Positions 7,243 through 9,668 of a stretch of DNA of 9,668 nt are shown one piece after another. The DNA comes from JAMCXS01 sp964459065 (GTDB taxonomy: Bacteria > Acidobacteriota > Terriglobia > UBA7540): positions 1-9,668 of the forward strand of contig CAYWMN010000135.1 of assembly GCA_964459065.1 (NCBI GenBank), given 5' to 3'. Made by a program: the position numbers and the translations under genes. Position 1 is the stretch's first letter; each line of letters opens with the position of its first letter. A model generated the notes under the pieces. The model was not told the DNA's origin. It made no database searches and saw only the letters and a program-made list of their open reading frames with translations.

Positions 7243-7311
7243 GTGTTTCGGGAAGGGCACAGAATCTTGGCTGAGGCGCCGGGGGCAGTTCAGCGCCTGT
7301 TATCGAAGACA

Positions 7312-7348
7312 TGTTATGATGACCGATACTATCTGTTTCATGTACAAT
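7312..7348 (+). promoter_or_regulatory. Candidate promoter(s) for hpnJ and the membrane-protein pair
   Basis: Two overlapping possibilities are visible. One is an extended -10, TGTTATGAT (7312-7320), with TATGAT matching 5 of 6. The other is ATGACC (7319-7324) plus TACAAT (7343-7348), matching 4 of 6 and 5 of 6 with an 18-base spacer. Either gives a leader of about 60-90 bases before hpnJ. A separate perfect TTGACA at 7218-7223 has no matching -10. Confidence 0.33.
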
Positions 7349-7401
7349 GGGATGGACATGGGGAACCCTGAATTTCTCTTGCACATGCGAACAAAAAGAC
7401 G

Positions 7402-7408
7402 AAGGGAG
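7402..7408 (+). promoter_or_regulatory. Ribosome binding site deciding the hpnJ start
   Basis: AAGGGAG ends 5 bases before the ATG at 7414 and 17 bases before the in-frame ATG at 7426. It therefore favours the longer form, which begins MPPVMKTLLL, over the family-typical MKTLLL start. Confidence 0.7.
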
Positions 7409-7413
7409 TTTCT

Positions 7414-8922
7414 ATGCCGCCTGTCATGAAAACGCTGTTGTTGAACCCTCCAAGTTTTGAGGGGTTTGATGGCGGTGCCAGTTCGCGCTGGCCGGCCACG
7501 CGTGAGATTGAATCCTACTGGTATCCGGTTTGGCTGGCGTATCCGGCGGGCCTGTTGCCGGGAAGCCGTTTGCTGGATGCCGCACCTCACAAAATCTCTC
7601 CCGCTGAAACGGTTACCATTTCGGGCGACTACGAGTTTGTTGTCCTTTTCACCTCTCATGTGGGCTTCCAGAATGATCTGCGCCTGATCCGCATGATGAA
7701 GGAAGCGAAACCGGACCTGAAGGTGGCGTTTGTGGGCCCGCCGGTGCAAGTCAAACCAACGGAAAGCCTGCTGGCGAGCGAAGATATCGACTTTGTGGTG
7801 CGCGGCGAGTTTGACTACGCGGTTGTCGATTTCGCACAGGGCAAACCCCTCAGCGAGATTCCCGGAGCCACTTTCCGCAAGGACGGCAAAGTTGTGCACA
7901 ACCCGGAGCGGCCGGCGCTGCAGACGGAGGAATTGGACAAGCTGCCGTTTGCGACGGAAGTCTATAAACGCGACCTGGTCATTGAAAATTACAACGTGCC
8001 TTTTCTGCGGCATCCCTTTGTGGCTTTTTACTCCTCGCGCGGATGTCCCGCCCTTTGCACCTTTTGCCTGTGGCCGCAGACCTTGTCCGGCCATGCCTGG
8101 CGGGTGCGCTCGGCTGATAACGTGGCGGCGGAGGTCCGGCAGGCGCTTAAATTGTTTCCGCAGGCGAAGGAATTCTTTTTTGACGACGACACCTTCAACA
8201 TCCGCAAGGACCGGGTGCTGGAGCTGTGCAAAAAATTCAAACCGCTGGGCTTCCGCTGGTCGTGCACGGCGCGCGTTCATAGCGACTATGAGACTCTGAA
8301 GGCGATGGCCGACGCCGGAGCCCGGCTTTTCATTGTCGGCTTTGAATCGGGCGACGCTCAGATTCTGAAGAACATCAAGAAGGGCGCCACCCTGGAAATG
8401 GCGCGAAAATTCGCCGAGAATTGCAAGAAGGTCGGCATCGCCATCCACGGCGACTTCATTATCGGCCTGCCCGGCGAGACTCCGGAAACCATTCAGCGGA
8501 CCATCGACTTTGCCAAGGAACTGGATACTGAAACCATTCAGGTTTCGATCGCCCACGCTTATCCCGGCACGGAAATGTATGGCCAGATGGTGCAGAGTTC
8601 TTATCTGGCGGATCAGCCCATGTCCGATTCGAACGGGCACCAGTTGCCGCATTTGGAATATCCCGGCCTGGGCCTCGAGCAAATGATGGCTTCGGTCAAT
8701 CGCTTTTACGACGAATATTATTTCCGTCCGCGGGTGGCCTGGCGCATTATGCGGAACGCCCTGTGGGATTCAGACGAGCGCAAGCGGCTTTACCACGAGG
8801 CGGTGCAATTTCTCCGCCTGCGGGGCGAACGTTGGAAATTCGCCCGCAAAGATCCTCAAAAGAGTTCCTCGATCAGCGCGCCGGCAGTCGACCTGGCCTC
8901 GGATCCACCTTCGAACCCATAG
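7414..8922 (+). CDS. hpnJ: HpnJ, hopanoid-associated B12-binding-type radical SAM protein
   Basis: The protein has 502 residues. The N-terminal part (about 5-150) looks like a cobalamin-binding-type or degenerate Rossmann domain; the radical SAM core follows, with Cys211-xxx-Cys215-xx-Cys218. Family-typical HpnJ segments are recognisable: NPPSFEGFDGGASSR (11-25), CTFCLWPQT (215-223), KEFFFDDDTFN (252-262), GFESG (309-313), NIKKGA (320-325) and GDFIIGLPGET (346-356). HpnJ is reported to be needed for the cyclitol ether head group of bacteriohopanepolyols, probably through ring contraction of an attached sugar. The start at 7414 has an AAGGGAG ribosome binding site 5 bases upstream; the ATG at 7426 would match the usual family start (MKTLLL) but has no well-placed site. 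The C-terminal 20-25 residues, rich in Ser, Ala and Pro, appear to be a loose extension. The next gene begins 13 bases later. Confidence 0.93.
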   Translation: MPPVMKTLLLNPPSFEGFDGGASSRWPATREIESYWYPVWLAYPAGLLPGSRLLDAAPHKISPAETVTISGDYEFVVLFTSHVGFQNDLRLIRMMKEAKPDLKVAFVGPPVQVKPTESLLASEDIDFVVRGEFDYAVVDFAQGKPLSEIPGATFRKDGKVVHNPERPALQTEELDKLPFATEVYKRDLVIENYNVPFLRHPFVAFYSSRGCPALCTFCLWPQTLSGHAWRVRSADNVAAEVRQALKLFPQAKEFFFDDDTFNIRKDRVLELCKKFKPLGFRWSCTARVHSDYETLKAMADAGARLFIVGFESGDAQILKNIKKGATLEMARKFAENCKKVGIAIHGDFIIGLPGETPETIQRTIDFAKELDTETIQVSIAHAYPGTEMYGQMVQSSYLADQPMSDSNGHQLPHLEYPGLGLEQMMASVNRFYDEYYFRPRVAWRIMRNALWDSDERKRLYHEAVQFLRLRGERWKFARKDPQKSSSISAPAVDLASDPPSNP

Positions 8923-8935
8923 TGCATGGCAGGGC

Positions 8936-9352
8936 ATGAGTGAACCGAAATCGCTGCGGACCAAGACCTACGTCCTGCTGGCTCTGATGGTTGTATTCGG
9001 CTCAGGGGGCGACGTCTTGCTGAGCCGCGGGATGAAAAAGCTGGGAGGGCTGCATGCCGGGTCCTTTCAGGCGGTCTTTGATTTCTTCGTCAGGGCTTTT
9101 TCCAGCGGAACCGTGTGGCTGGGGATCGCCATGCTTCTGATGTTTTTTGTTTCTTACCTGCTGGTCCTTTCCTGGGCCGATTTCAGTTACGTTTCTCCGG
9201 CCTCGGCGGCCGGGTACGTCCTGGTGGCGTTAATGGGATACTTCTTTCTTGGCGAGCACGTGCCGCACCTGCGCTGGCTGGGAATCGCCCTGATCTGCGC
9301 GGGAGTCTTTTTGGTGGGCGGGACGCATCCCAATACGAGGCAGGGCGAATGA
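8936..9352 (+). CDS. Small four-helix DMT/EamA-family membrane protein (first of a pair)
   Basis: This 138-residue hydrophobic protein has four likely membrane helices (about 11-31, 59-80, 85-104 and 113-128). It is half-size relative to typical ten-helix EamA transporters and similar in size to SMR proteins and ArnE/ArnF. Asp26 in the first helix (GSGGD) sits 7 residues before a Met-Lys pair (33-34). From memory this is the spacing of the essential Glu14 to Met21-Lys22 in EmrE, so Asp26 may be the coupling acid. Helices 3 and 4 carry the family-like LSWADFSYVSPASAAGYV and FFLGEHV...RWLGIALICAGVFLV patterns. It starts 13 bases after hpnJ and its stop overlaps the next ORF (ATGA). It is probably an inner-membrane transporter or flippase subunit. 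A hopanoid-related substrate is inferred only from context. Confidence 0.8.
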   Translation: MSEPKSLRTKTYVLLALMVVFGSGGDVLLSRGMKKLGGLHAGSFQAVFDFFVRAFSSGTVWLGIAMLLMFFVSYLLVLSWADFSYVSPASAAGYVLVALMGYFFLGEHVPHLRWLGIALICAGVFLVGGTHPNTRQGE

Positions 9353-9668
9353 GCTTGCGGACCGCGCTTTTCATCGGCATCATCGTACTGTGCGGCGAGG
9401 GCGGAGACATTTCCCTCTCTTTCGCCATGAAAAAGATCGGGGAGGTCACGAGCTTTACTCCCCGCAATCTGCTGCGAACCCTGGGGCGGGCTTTTAAGAT
9501 TGGTTGGATGTGGCTGGGGATCGGTCTGATGGCCATCGGATTTTTCTCATTGCTTGCCTTGCTTTCCTGGGCTAACGTCAGCCTGGTGGTGCCGGCCACA
9601 GCTTCCAGTTACATTGTGGGGGCGATGGGAGCGCAATTTCTTCTTGGCGAACATGTCGACAAGATGCG
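9349..9668 (+). CDS. Second small DMT/EamA-family membrane protein (3' end cut by window edge)
   Basis: An open frame from the ATG at 9349 continues 106 codons to the right edge with no stop, so the last helix is missing. It is a paralogue of the preceding protein. Shared blocks include GxGGDxxLSxxMKKxG in helix 1 (Asp20, Met27-Lys28), RAF and WLGI before helix 2, LLxLSWA at the end of helix 2, and FFLGEHV after helix 3 (97-103). It carries an additional membrane acid, Glu17, where the first protein has Ser23. The ATG overlaps the upstream stop by 4 bases (ATGA) with AGGCAGGG nearby, so the two are probably translated together at a fixed ratio. Two unequal half-size subunits suggest an obligate heterodimer, as in ArnE/ArnF or EbrA/EbrB. 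Confidence 0.78.
   Translation, partial: MSLRTALFIGIIVLCGEGGDISLSFAMKKIGEVTSFTPRNLLRTLGRAFKIGWMWLGIGLMAIGFFSLLALLSWANVSLVVPATASSYIVGAMGAQFLLGEHVDKM

Noticed and set aside
7218..7246. Perfect TTGACA at 7218-7223 as a promoter for hpnJ
   Set aside because: No -10-like hexamer lies at 16-18 base spacing; the bases there are part of a GC-rich hairpin.
7274..7298. AGGCGC/GCGCCT inverted repeat with 13-base loop as a terminator
   Set aside because: The stem is only 6 bp and no T-run follows, so it does not support a terminator call on its own.
7300..8682. 460-codon minus-strand open frame opposite hpnJ
   Set aside because: It lies antisense to a clearly recognised radical SAM gene, is rich in Arg, His and Gln as shadow frames are, and shows no family motif.

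Overview
This window is a hopanoid (bacterial triterpenoid lipid) biosynthesis locus from a moderately GC-rich Gram-negative-type bacterium. The gene set and order, with ispH coupled to a squalene-hopene cyclase (shc) and a separate divergent hpnJ unit, suggest Acidobacteriota or a similar soil lineage. That taxonomic guess is inference only. There are no rRNA or tRNA genes, no CRISPR array and no mobile element. Coding density is high and all gene boundaries are clean.

Minus-strand operon (5863 down to 1): ispH, shc (hpnF), hpnH, hpnA, hpnG. The genes are tightly packed: shc/hpnH and hpnH/hpnA share 4-bp ATGA overlaps, and hpnA is 20 bp from hpnG. HpnG runs off the left edge. Read as a pathway, IspH makes IPP/DMAPP; squalene synthesis must be encoded elsewhere. 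Shc cyclises squalene to hopene. HpnH adds a 5'-deoxyadenosyl radical to make adenosylhopane, and HpnG removes adenine to give (phospho)ribosylhopane. HpnA is an NAD(P)-binding SDR enzyme of unsettled role in the same pathway.

Divergent intergenic region (5864-6190, 327 bp): no convincing gene. It holds a candidate promoter for ispH on the minus strand, a candidate extended -10 promoter for the rightward gene, and a perfect 10-bp palindrome.

Plus-strand genes (6191 to the right edge): a secreted TPR-repeat protein of unknown function; a 221-bp gap with hairpins and a candidate promoter; hpnJ, a radical SAM enzyme tied to the cyclitol form of bacteriohopanepolyols; and two tandem, overlapping, four-helix DMT/EamA-type membrane proteins. 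The second of these is cut by the right edge. The two small proteins are clear paralogues and resemble heterodimeric lipid-flippase pairs such as ArnE/ArnF. Next to hpnJ they are candidates for moving a hopanoid or its polar-head precursor across the membrane, and this is the most interesting proposal from the window. The hopanoid genes hpnI and hpnK, which usually accompany hpnJ, would be expected just beyond the right border.
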